DNA from: an uncultured Erysipelotrichaceae bacterium
Lineage (GTDB): Bacteria > Bacillota_I > Bacilli_A > RFN20 > CAG-826
Reading direction: 5' to 3'
Assembly: GCA_900321535.1 (NCBI GenBank)
Contig: ONWJ01000002.1
Coordinates: forward strand, 1-5,114
DNA length: 5,114 nt
The translations under genes and the position numbers were made by a program. How positions within the stretch are numbered: position 1 is the first letter of the stretch; each line of letters starts with the position of its first letter. The notes beneath the pieces are model-generated. The model ran no database searches and had not been told where the DNA came from. It saw only the letters and a list, made by a program, of their open reading frames with translations. Below, in pieces: positions 1 through 5,085 of the stretch.

Positions 1-600
1 CATCCAACTCCCGGTTTCTTGACTAAAACGTTTGATGACTTTTGCCGGGTTACCTACCGCAACGCAATTGGCCGGAATAGATTTTGTTACAACGCTACCA
101 GCGCCTATTACGCAATTGTCACCTATTTTGACCCCCTTCAAAATACACACCTTTTCTCCGATCCAAACATTTTTTCCTATCGTTACTGGTGATGAAGTCA
201 AAGGCTGCTCTCTATAAGGGACTCCCGTGAGGTTCAAATTAATTCCGTGATCGTTATCGGTGATTAGGACATCGCTTCCAATCAGACAATCTGCCCCAAT
301 TTCAATTCGGCAAGCGCAATACATGCGTAAAAAGCGATTTGCAAAGAAACGAGGTCCTATATTGATTTCTGGTTCAACTGCGCGATTATCGTTTTGGCCT
401 TTTTTGAGTTGGGGGGGGTAACACGCTAAAACATAGCCTTCTGAGACGGTGAAATCCTCGCCTAGGTGGATGCATTCCCCATGAAGGATTGTTCCGTGAA
501 AATGAAATCGAGCGTGCGCTTTCCCTTGGATTCGTCTTCCTTTGAATAATCGAGACCAAAAATAATAAAAGCTCTTTAATAAATCAACCATGCCGTACAT
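1..600 (-). CDS. Hexapeptide-repeat (left-handed beta-helix) O-acyltransferase, C-terminal end cut by window
   Basis: The frame is open from the ATG at 600 (or a second in-frame ATG at 591) to the window edge. From the inner ATG, 197 residues are visible. The C-terminal half has typical hexapeptide repeats (IEIGADCLIGSDVLI at about 96-110, VTIGKNVWIG, VKIGDNCVIGAGSVVT), then the family signature VGNPAKVIKRF (about 179-189). The probable catalytic His is in TDNDHG (H115). In this family such proteins transfer an acetyl or other acyl group from a CoA thioester to a sugar hydroxyl in the cytoplasm; relatives are the maltose/galactoside acetyltransferases and CatB-like xenobiotic acetyltransferases. 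Beside a rhamnose operon, a role in O-antigen sugar decoration is the natural inference, but the substrate cannot be read from sequence. NPAKVIKRF usually lies near the end, so probably only a few residues are missing. An in-frame TAA at 606-604 limits the start to 600 or 591. No convincing Shine-Dalgarno precedes either. The coding strand has an eight-C run (411-418). Confidence 0.88.
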   Translation of the reverse strand, partial: MYGMVDLLKSFYYFWSRLFKGRRIQGKAHARFHFHGTILHGECIHLGEDFTVSEGYVLACYPPQLKKGQNDNRAVEPEINIGPRFFANRFLRMYCACRIEIGADCLIGSDVLITDNDHGINLNLTGVPYREQPLTSSPVTIGKNVWIGEKVCILKGVKIGDNCVIGAGSVVTKSIPANCVAVGNPAKVIKRFSQETGSWM

Positions 601-615
601 AGTTTATCGTATGTA
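596..615. promoter_or_regulatory. Perfect 6-bp inverted repeat in the divergent intergenic region
   Basis: TACATA (596-601) and TATGTA (610-615) form a perfect inverted repeat around an 8-nt spacer. It overlaps the start of the divergent acyltransferase gene and lies about 44 nt upstream of the predicted -35 box of the rhamnose operon. This geometry would suit a dimeric regulator or an mRNA hairpin near the acyltransferase start. No specific binding protein is recognisable, and a 6-bp repeat could occur by chance. Confidence 0.3.
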
Positions 616-658
616 GACGCCTGAAGAAAGTTGGTATTTGATATTCAAAATACCTCCA

Positions 659-687
659 CTTACAACCTTTATAGGAAGAGTTATAAT
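659..687 (+). promoter_or_regulatory. Predicted sigma70-type promoter of the rfbADCB operon
   Basis: A perfect -10 box TATAAT (682-687) lies 17 nt downstream of CTTACA (659-664), which matches 4 of 6 positions of the -35 consensus. It is the only strong promoter-like sequence seen in the divergent spacer on this strand. Transcription would start near 694, leaving a leader of only about 16 nt. The AAAGGA ribosome binding site (694-699) would then be at or next to the mRNA 5' end. The promoter lies inside the longer reading frame that could start at 638, which argues for the downstream start of rfbA. Confidence 0.55.
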
Positions 688-709
688 ATCAATAAAGGAC
701 GACACCAAA

Positions 710-1597
710 ATGAAAGGCATTATTCTCGCGGGTGGCTCAGGAACTAGGCTCTATCCGCTGACAATTGTAACGTCTAAACAACTTTTGCCGGTTTACGATA
801 AACCGATGCTTTATTATCCGCTGTCTATCTTGATGATGGCGGGTATCCGCGACATTTTAATCATTTCCACCCCAACCGATCTTCCTCGAATGGAACAGCT
901 ATTAGGAGATGGTTCCAAGTTCGGTATTCGCTTATCTTATAAGGTTCAACCTTCTCCCGACGGCCTTGCGCAAGCTTTTATTCTTGGGGAAGAGTTCATT
1001 GGAAATGACGCCTGCGCGATGGTGTTAGGCGACAACATTTTTTATGGCGCGGGCCTAATCAAGCATCTCCAGAATTCGGTGAGGCGCGCCGAAGAAGAAC
1101 ATAAAGCAACAATCTATGGCTATTTCGTTCATGACCCACAGAGGTTCGGCATAGTCGAATTAGACGACGAAGGAAATGCTATCTCCATCGAAGAAAAGCC
1201 CGTTTATCCAAAATCCAATTACTGTGTGACAGGGCTTTATTTCTATCCTGCTGGCGTTTCTGCTAAGGCGAAACAGGTCAAGCCCTCTGCTCGCGGGGAA
1301 TTGGAAATCACTACCCTAAACAATATGTATCTCGAAGAACGTAATCTCCACGTTACTACTCTAGGGCGCGGTTATTCGTGGTTGGATACTGGCACGCATG
1401 AATCATTGGTCGAGGCCTCGAATTACATTAAGACTCTTGAAGATCATCAGGGATTAAAGGTTTGTTGCCCAGAAGAAATCGCCTATAAGAATGGTTGGAT
1501 TTCAAAAGAGGTTCTGGTTGAACGGGGCAAGTTGATGCAAAAGAACCAATACGGTAAACATCTTTTGAATGTTGCGAGCGGAAAGATTAAGTACTGA
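710..1597 (+). CDS. rfbA: Glucose-1-phosphate thymidylyltransferase (RmlA/RfbA)
   Basis: This is the first enzyme of the dTDP-L-rhamnose pathway. It condenses glucose-1-phosphate with dTTP to give dTDP-glucose and pyrophosphate in the cytoplasm. The 295-residue product matches the usual RmlA length of about 290. It carries the nucleotidyltransferase signature LAGGSGTRL (6-14), followed by [12 protein letters not shown] (22-33). Next come [10 protein letters not shown] (80-89), LGDNIFYG with metal-ligand D108, EEKP (161-164), GELEIT (196-201) and WLDTGTH with D226, the probable second metal ligand. The ATG at 710 is chosen because it puts the motif at the family's usual N-terminal distance and follows AAAGGA at 694-699. 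The frame extends upstream to a TTG at 638, but those 24 extra residues do not resemble RmlA and overlap the predicted promoter. It is the first gene of the four-gene operon; rfbD follows after 5 nt. RmlA is classically inhibited by dTDP-rhamnose. Confidence 0.97.
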   Translation: MKGIILAGGSGTRLYPLTIVTSKQLLPVYDKPMLYYPLSILMMAGIRDILIISTPTDLPRMEQLLGDGSKFGIRLSYKVQPSPDGLAQAFILGEEFIGNDACAMVLGDNIFYGAGLIKHLQNSVRRAEEEHKATIYGYFVHDPQRFGIVELDDEGNAISIEEKPVYPKSNYCVTGLYFYPAGVSAKAKQVKPSARGELEITTLNNMYLEERNLHVTTLGRGYSWLDTGTHESLVEASNYIKTLEDHQGLKVCCPEEIAYKNGWISKEVLVERGKLMQKNQYGKHLLNVASGKIKY

Positions 1598-1602
1598 GAC
1601 TT

Positions 1603-2511
1603 ATGAAGGTTCTTGTAACTGGTGTTGCCGGACAACTTGGGCATGATGTAATTAACGAGCTTCATAAGCGCGGTTTTTCGTCTATCGGAACGGATATTCG
1701 CCCTGAGAACGAAGTGGTTTTAAAAGCCGGATGGGATGCTTATGTTCCTTTGGATATCACCGACAAAACCAAGGTTGAGAGAATCGTGGCCGAAATTCAT
1801 CCGGATGCAATCATTCATTGCGCCGCTTGGACGAATGTTGACGGGGCTGAGGATGCGACGAATAAACCTTTGGTGAAACGAATCAATGTTGACGGTACCG
1901 ACAACCTTGTGAAGTCCGCCAAAACGGTCGGCGCTAAGTTTCTCTATATTTCGACAGACTATGTTTTCGATGGGCAAGGTGAAAGACCTTGGGAGCCCGA
2001 TGACAAGTCTTATTCGCCTCAGAACTATTATGGCGAAACCAAACTCCAAGGAGAGCTGGCCGTCTCGTCACAGTTGGAACGATTCTTCATCGTTCGAATT
2101 GCCTGGGTGTTTGGCCTAAACGGTAAGAACTTCATTAAAACGATGCTTTCTTTGGCCGACAAAGGATACAAGGAATTGAAAGTGGTCGCCGATCAGATTG
2201 GCACGCCTACGTATACGCATGACCTAGCGCGCTTGTTGGTTGATATGATCGAAACCGAAAAGTTCGGTTACTATCATGCAACAAATGAAGGTGGTTTCAT
2301 CAGCTGGGCCGATTTTGCGGAAGAAATCTTTCGGCAAGCGGGCAAGGCGGTGACGGTTCGCCACGTGACTACTGCAGAATATGGCGTCTCGATTGCCAAG
2401 AGGCCATTCAATTCCAGACTGGATAAAACCAAATTGATCGAGAACGGGTTCAAGCCGCTTCCGGTTTGGAAGGATGCGCTCAGCAGGTATTTGAAGGAAT
2501 TGGGTAGGTAA
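1603..2511 (+). CDS. rfbD: dTDP-4-dehydrorhamnose reductase (RmlD/RfbD)
   Basis: This is the last enzyme of the pathway. It reduces dTDP-4-keto-L-rhamnose to dTDP-L-rhamnose with NAD(P)H. The 302-residue product is a typical-length extended short-chain dehydrogenase. The N-terminal dinucleotide-binding motif TGVAGQLG spans 6-13. HCAAWTNVDGAE spans 72-83. STDYVFDG (117-124) supplies the conserved catalytic Thr/Ser region, and the Y-x-x-x-K pair is Y143 and K147 in NYYGETKLQGE. The IAWVFG segment near 166 and DQIGTPTYTHDLA near 197-209 are also typical RmlD substrate-domain signatures. It begins 5 nt after rfbA and has no clear Shine-Dalgarno sequence, so translation is probably coupled to rfbA. 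It ends with tandem stops (TAATAA), 4 nt before rfbC. The gene looks intact. Confidence 0.97.
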   Translation: MKVLVTGVAGQLGHDVINELHKRGFSSIGTDIRPENEVVLKAGWDAYVPLDITDKTKVERIVAEIHPDAIIHCAAWTNVDGAEDATNKPLVKRINVDGTDNLVKSAKTVGAKFLYISTDYVFDGQGERPWEPDDKSYSPQNYYGETKLQGELAVSSQLERFFIVRIAWVFGLNGKNFIKTMLSLADKGYKELKVVADQIGTPTYTHDLARLLVDMIETEKFGYYHATNEGGFISWADFAEEIFRQAGKAVTVRHVTTAEYGVSIAKRPFNSRLDKTKLIENGFKPLPVWKDALSRYLKELGR

Positions 2512-2515
2512 TAAC

Positions 2516-3085
2516 ATGTCAAAAACCATCGGGAATTTTACTTTCATCGAAACCTCGATCGAGGGCGTAGTCATCGTCGAACCAAAGAAATACGGGGACA
2601 ATCGCGGCTACTTTATGGAAACTTACAAAGAGTCCGTTTTCAAAGAAGCCGGCCTCAATTACGGCTTTATCCAAGATAACCAATCCAAATCTAAGAAGGG
2701 GGTCCTTCGTGGTCTCCATTTCCAAAAATCGTATCCTCAAGCAAAGCTGGTTCGTTGCATTGAGGGCGAAGTCTTTGATGTTGCTGTTGACCTTCGAAAG
2801 GGCAGCCCAACTTACGGTAAATGGGAAGGGGTGGTGCTTTCCGCCGAGAAAGGCAACCAATTCATGATTCCTAGGGGATTTGCGCATGGCTTCGTGGTAT
2901 TGAGCGATACTGCGACGTTCTGCTATAAGTGTGACGAGCTCTATCATCCAGAGGATGAAGGGGGCGTCATGTGGAACGACCCGAGTATCGGAGTTGAGTG
3001 GCCCGGTGTTGGCGAGATACTATTGAGCGAAAAAGATAAGAAACATCCTTCTTTAAAAGAGTCTAAGGTGGTATTTGATTTATGA
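2516..3085 (+). CDS. rfbC: dTDP-4-dehydrorhamnose 3,5-epimerase (RmlC/RfbC)
   Basis: This is the third pathway step: double epimerisation at C3 and C5 of dTDP-4-keto-6-deoxyglucose to give dTDP-4-keto-L-rhamnose. RmlC is a cofactor-independent cupin dimer. The product is 189 residues, in the usual 180-200 range. Motifs in order are YGDNRGYFMETY (26-37), IQDNQSKSKKGVLRGLHFQ (52-70) with the likely catalytic base H68 and R65, and K77 in PQAKLVRC. VFDVAVDLRKGSPTYG (86-101) and IPRGFAHGF (118-126) follow. Y137 in ATFCYKC is the likely proton-transfer Tyr, and D174 in LSEKDKK the likely His-partner Asp. These residue assignments are by motif resemblance to known RmlC structures. The start follows rfbD by 4 nt with only a weak ribosome binding site, suggesting coupling. 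Its TGA overlaps the rfbB start in ATGA. Confidence 0.97.
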   Translation: MSKTIGNFTFIETSIEGVVIVEPKKYGDNRGYFMETYKESVFKEAGLNYGFIQDNQSKSKKGVLRGLHFQKSYPQAKLVRCIEGEVFDVAVDLRKGSPTYGKWEGVVLSAEKGNQFMIPRGFAHGFVVLSDTATFCYKCDELYHPEDEGGVMWNDPSIGVEWPGVGEILLSEKDKKHPSLKESKVVFDL

Positions 3086-4110
3086 AAAAAACGATTTTGA
3101 TTACTGGCGGCACCGGCTTCATCGGTAATTGCTTCTGCAAATTGCTCTTGAAAGAACGCCCTGAGTGGCGAGTTATTAACGTCGACGTCTGCACGTACGC
3201 TGCAAACCCGTCGACCATCAAAGAAGAGCTCAAGAACCCGAACTACAAGTTCTATAAGACGGACATCAGGGACAGGGGAGCAATCTACAAGATCTTTGAA
3301 GATGAGAAGCCTAGTGTAGTGGTGAATTTTGCTGCAGAGAGCCATGTAGACAGATCTATCTTGGATCCGGAGTCCTTTTTGACCACTAACATCATCGGCA
3401 CCGAGGTCTTGATGGACGCCTGCCGCAAGTATGGAATCGAGAGATATCACCAGGTCAGCACCGACGAGGTCTATGGCGATTTGCCGTTGGATAGGCCGGA
3501 TCTGTTCTTTCATGAAGACACCCCACTTCACACTTCTTCGCCGTACTCGACGTCAAAAGCATCCGCGGATCTTTTGGTTCTCGCCTATTACAGAACTTAT
3601 GGCTTGCCGGTCACGATTTCCAGGTGTTCCAACAACTATGGGCCATATCAATTCCCGGAGAAGCTCATCCCTCTCATGATTGACAAGGCTAAGAAGGACC
3701 TTCCTTTGCCCGTCTACGGCGAAGGCCTTAACGTCAGAGATTGGCTCTATGTTGAAGATCATTGCAGGGGCATCCTTGCTGTCATTGAAAAAGGCAGGGT
3801 TGGCGAAGTCTATAATCTAGGCGGTCACAACGAGAGAAACAACCTCTATATCGTCAAAAGAATCCTTGCTGAGCTAGGCAAGCCGGAATCTCTTATCACT
3901 CATGTGGCGGATCGGCATGGTCATGATCAACGTTATGCTATCGATCCCCATAAGGCGAACGTCGAATTGGGTTGGGACCCCGTCACGACGTTCGAGGAGG
4001 GTATCAAGAAGACCATAAAGTGGTACGACGAGAACCAGTGGTGGCTGGACGAATGCACCTCCGGGGATTATATGAACTGGTTGAATAGGAACTATAAAGA
4101 TAGGAAATAG
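3082..4110 (+). CDS. rfbB: dTDP-glucose 4,6-dehydratase (RmlB/RfbB)
   Basis: This is the second pathway step: NAD+-dependent oxidation, dehydration and re-reduction of dTDP-glucose to dTDP-4-keto-6-deoxyglucose. The 342-residue protein is a full-length extended SDR. The Rossmann motif TGGTGFIG spans 8-15. NFAAESHVDRS (82-92) is typical of RmlB. The signature VSTDEVYG (125-132) carries the T-D-E catalytic triad T127, D128 and E129, and Y155-x-x-x-K159 lies in SPYSTSKAS. RCSNNYGPYQFPEKLIP (181-197) and GLNVRDWLYVEDHC form the nucleotide-sugar binding part. It overlaps rfbC by 4 nt (ATGA), and AAGGTGG at 3065-3071 is its ribosome binding site. It is the last gene of the operon. The stop codon sits in the 3-nt loop of a perfect 6-bp hairpin (4102-4116), and the reading frame then stays open to 4365. 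Confidence 0.97.
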   Translation: MKKTILITGGTGFIGNCFCKLLLKERPEWRVINVDVCTYAANPSTIKEELKNPNYKFYKTDIRDRGAIYKIFEDEKPSVVVNFAAESHVDRSILDPESFLTTNIIGTEVLMDACRKYGIERYHQVSTDEVYGDLPLDRPDLFFHEDTPLHTSSPYSTSKASADLLVLAYYRTYGLPVTISRCSNNYGPYQFPEKLIPLMIDKAKKDLPLPVYGEGLNVRDWLYVEDHCRGILAVIEKGRVGEVYNLGGHNERNNLYIVKRILAELGKPESLITHVADRHGHDQRYAIDPHKANVELGWDPVTTFEEGIKKTIKWYDENQWWLDECTSGDYMNWLNRNYKDRK

Positions 4111-4136
4111 TTTCCTGCTTCATACATATATTTTCT

Positions 4137-4182
4137 AAAGCGGGCACTTCCACATAAAAGGGGTGCCAGCTTATTCGTTTTG
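4137..4182 (+). terminator. Terminator-like hairpin after rfbB
   Basis: The arms 4138-4150 and 4160-4172 pair over 12 of 13 positions: AAGC/GCTT outside, one G-A mismatch, then GGCAC/GTGCC continued by two G-U pairs and a C-G pair. The loop is CACATAAAA. A T-rich but interrupted stretch (ATTCGTTTTGTT) follows. It lies 27 nt after the rfbB stop, where an intrinsic terminator for the rhamnose operon is expected. The imperfect U-tract means termination may be partial. Confidence 0.6.
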
Positions 4183-4368
4183 TTCTATGAGCTGACGCTT
4201 GAAGATGGATCCGAGTTTTTCGGGTCCGTGGTCGTGAATGACCTATCCGAGTTCAAGAGGAGGAGCGGGGCGATCATCGTGAACCGTTATGACTCCTGTT
4301 TGGACGACGTTGAGTCCAAGGTGTATACCAGAGATCTTTTCAGAAGAGGCCAGGTTCCATCCAATTGA
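4180..4368 (+). CDS. Unrecognised small open frame; possible small protein or gene remnant
   Basis: I do not recognise this 62-codon frame. Its composition looks protein-like: a beta-type opening [16 protein letters not shown], then a charged middle and an end rich in Arg. Third codon positions favour G/C. There is no cysteine motif, signal peptide or membrane segment. The only upstream start is a TTG at 4180, inside the T-rich tail of the terminator-like hairpin, with no ribosome binding site at a workable distance (AAGGGG at 4158-4163 is too far). It is in the same reading frame as rfbB, with no other stop between them. It ends 8 nt before a strong terminator. It could be a small gene with a non-standard start, the 3' remnant of a broken gene, or non-coding sequence open by chance. 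Confidence 0.3.
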   Translation: MFYELTLEDGSEFFGSVVVNDLSEFKRRSGAIIVNRYDSCLDDVESKVYTRDLFRRGQVPSN

Positions 4369-4376
4369 TTACCGTG

Positions 4377-4407
4377 CCCGCTTTTTTAAAGAAGGCGGGT
4401 TTTTCTT
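4377..4407 (+). terminator. Rho-independent terminator
   Basis: CCCGC (4377-4381) pairs with GCGGG (4395-4399). Four further A-U/G-U pairs extend the stem inward around a 5-nt loop (TTAAA). TTTTTCTT follows at once. This is a canonical intrinsic terminator, 8 nt after the stop of the small open frame, and would close any transcript reading through from rfbB. Its 5' arm can alternatively pair with 4137-4147. Confidence 0.8.
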
Positions 4408-4565
4408 ACTCAAAGCTTTATCTTTCGTAGTTCTAGAAAATCTTAGATCCCTAAGAAAACTTTGAGTGGTCTTGAGACCGCCAAAGATGGCGATTCGCTT
4501 CGTGGTGGCTTCGGGACCGACCGTCCGGCCTTCCGTGGCCCTGCACGAACGAAACGTTGTGTAAT
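4408..4565 (+). other. Hairpin-dense, GC-rich leader region upstream of the HNH gene (possible structured RNA)
   Basis: No known RNA family is recognised. An 8-bp inverted repeat (ACTCAAAG 4408-4415, CTTTGAGT 4460-4467) encloses a TCTTAG/CTAAGA hairpin (4441-4456). Short hairpins follow in tandem: GGTC/GACC (4468-4479), CGCC/GGCG (4479-4492), GGAC/GTCC (4514-4526), GGCC/GGCC (4527-4540) and a 7-bp bulged stem with an AAA loop (4544-4561). Positions 4461-4560 are 60% GC by count, against 30% for 4401-4460 and about 35% for the next 100 nt. It may be a structured 5' leader or small RNA, or a GC-rich dispersed repeat. Single stems of 4 bp carry little weight; the evidence is their density and the abrupt composition change. 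Confidence 0.4.
4487..4564 (+). CDS. Possible 25-codon leader ORF
   Basis: An ATG at 4487 opens a 25-codon frame, beginning MAIRFVVASG and ending HERNVV, that stops 23 nt before the HNH start. It lies wholly inside the GC-rich hairpin region. No convincing ribosome binding site precedes the ATG (ACCGCCAAAG), so translation is doubtful. It is recorded because of its position immediately upstream of the HNH ribosome binding site. It may only be a by-product of a GC-rich structured or repeated sequence. Confidence 0.15.
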   Translation: MAIRFVVASGPTVRPSVALHERNVV

Positions 4566-4587
4566 ATTTTGAAAAGGAGATATTGCT

Positions 4588-5016
4588 ATGGAAAAAGAAA
4601 AAGCGTTAGAAATATGGGATTCAATCTTCGGCGCTAAAAAATGGGCCACGGATTGTTTTGGAACGTGGATGTATCGTGACGATTACGGAGAAACCGATAA
4701 AAAAAGAAATAATAGACCGGATGGAACGGGCAAGTATTATTCCTACGGGTGGGAGATAGATCATATAAAACCAAAGTCTAAATTTGGAGAAGAATCCGAT
4801 GCGGATCTGATGAATAATTTTGAACCACTGCATTGGGAGAACAATAGAAGCAAAGCGGATGGTTTTCCAACCTTCATGATTGACAACAACCGATATAAAG
4901 TTGTCAAATGCGAAATCTGTTCTATGCATAATCTAGAAGGTTATGGAATTGTAAATTCGGAGGGAAAAAGAATCGACTGGAAGGGCGTCACCAGCCGTTA
5001 TTACCCGAAAAACTAG
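4588..5016 (+). CDS. Small HNH-type endonuclease-like protein
   Basis: This is a 142-residue protein with a recognisable HNH (beta-beta-alpha metal) core. WEIDHI (55-60) holds the probable general base H59. After about 17 residues, NNFEPLHWENNRSKAD (76-91) supplies N77, N86 and K89, which line up with the sNL...cNraK half of HNH domains. Only one CxxC pair is present (C108, C111), after the core, so a full structural zinc site of the McrA type is not evident. The N-terminal 50 residues are charged and aromatic, with no signal or membrane segment, so the protein is probably cytoplasmic and acts on DNA, nicking or cutting with a divalent metal. GGAG at 4576-4579, 8 nt before the ATG, is the best ribosome binding site in the window. 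The gene is AT-richer than the rfb genes. No methyltransferase, recombinase or immunity partner is visible, so its role (restriction, phage or mobile-element origin, other) is unknown. Confidence 0.8.
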   Translation: MEKEKALEIWDSIFGAKKWATDCFGTWMYRDDYGETDKKRNNRPDGTGKYYSYGWEIDHIKPKSKFGEESDADLMNNFEPLHWENNRSKADGFPTFMIDNNRYKVVKCEICSMHNLEGYGIVNSEGKRIDWKGVTSRYYPKN

Positions 5017-5020
5017 AGCA

Positions 5021-5039
5021 GAAAAGAGAACGCTTTTTT
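5021..5039 (+). terminator. Weak A/T hairpin after the HNH gene, possible terminator
   Basis: AAAAG (5022-5026) can pair with CTTTT (5033-5037) around a 6-nt loop within a six-T run. It lies just after the HNH stop. The stem is almost all A-U, so intrinsic termination would be weak. Confidence 0.3.
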
Positions 5040-5045
5040 GAACTG

Positions 5046-5079
5046 TACCCCAAATCCTGGACAACCAGGAGGAGGGGTA
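5046..5079 (+). promoter_or_regulatory. IS-end hairpin that buries the transposase ribosome binding site
   Basis: TACCCC (5046-5051) pairs with GGGGTA (5074-5079), and TCCTGG (5055-5060) with CCAGGA (5065-5070), across a 3x3 internal loop (AAA/GGA) with an ACAA tetraloop. That is 12 Watson-Crick pairs in 34 nt. The 3' side contains the whole purine-rich ribosome binding site (AGGAGGAGGGG, 5067-5077) of the ORF at 5086. RNA started outside the element would fold this way and block transposase translation, as known for the ends of IS10 and IS50. Confidence 0.65.
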
Positions 5080-5085
5080 TTTTTC

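Noticed and set aside
32..217. A 61-codon plus-strand frame at the window start
   Set aside because: It is antisense to the acyltransferase hexapeptide region, whose motifs are unambiguous.
604..648. A 14-codon minus-strand leader (TTG at 648 to TAA at 604) preceded by GGAGG, in frame with the acyltransferase
   Set aside because: It is very short, with a TTG start and tight spacing to GGAGG. It is most likely chance; the acyltransferase is complete without it.
638..709. An N-terminal extension of rfbA from a TTG at 638
   Set aside because: It adds 24 residues with no RmlA similarity, overlaps the predicted promoter, and has no ribosome binding site. The ATG at 710 fits the family length.
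1483..3762. Several minus-strand frames of 60 to 195 codons opposite rfbA, rfbD, rfbC and rfbB
   Set aside because: They are fully antisense to strongly supported enzymes, with no motifs or ribosome binding sites. They are shadows of the coding strand.
4443..4649. A 68-codon minus-strand frame across the GC-rich block and the HNH start
   Set aside because: It is antisense to the HNH gene, has no ribosome binding site and no recognisable motif. It arises from GC-rich sequence with few stops.
4408..5016. A HEARO/omega-RNA plus IscB-type RNA-guided nuclease arrangement
   Set aside because: The nuclease is only 142 residues, with an HNH core but no RuvC or other IscB parts. The RNA-like block does not show a recognisable omega-RNA.
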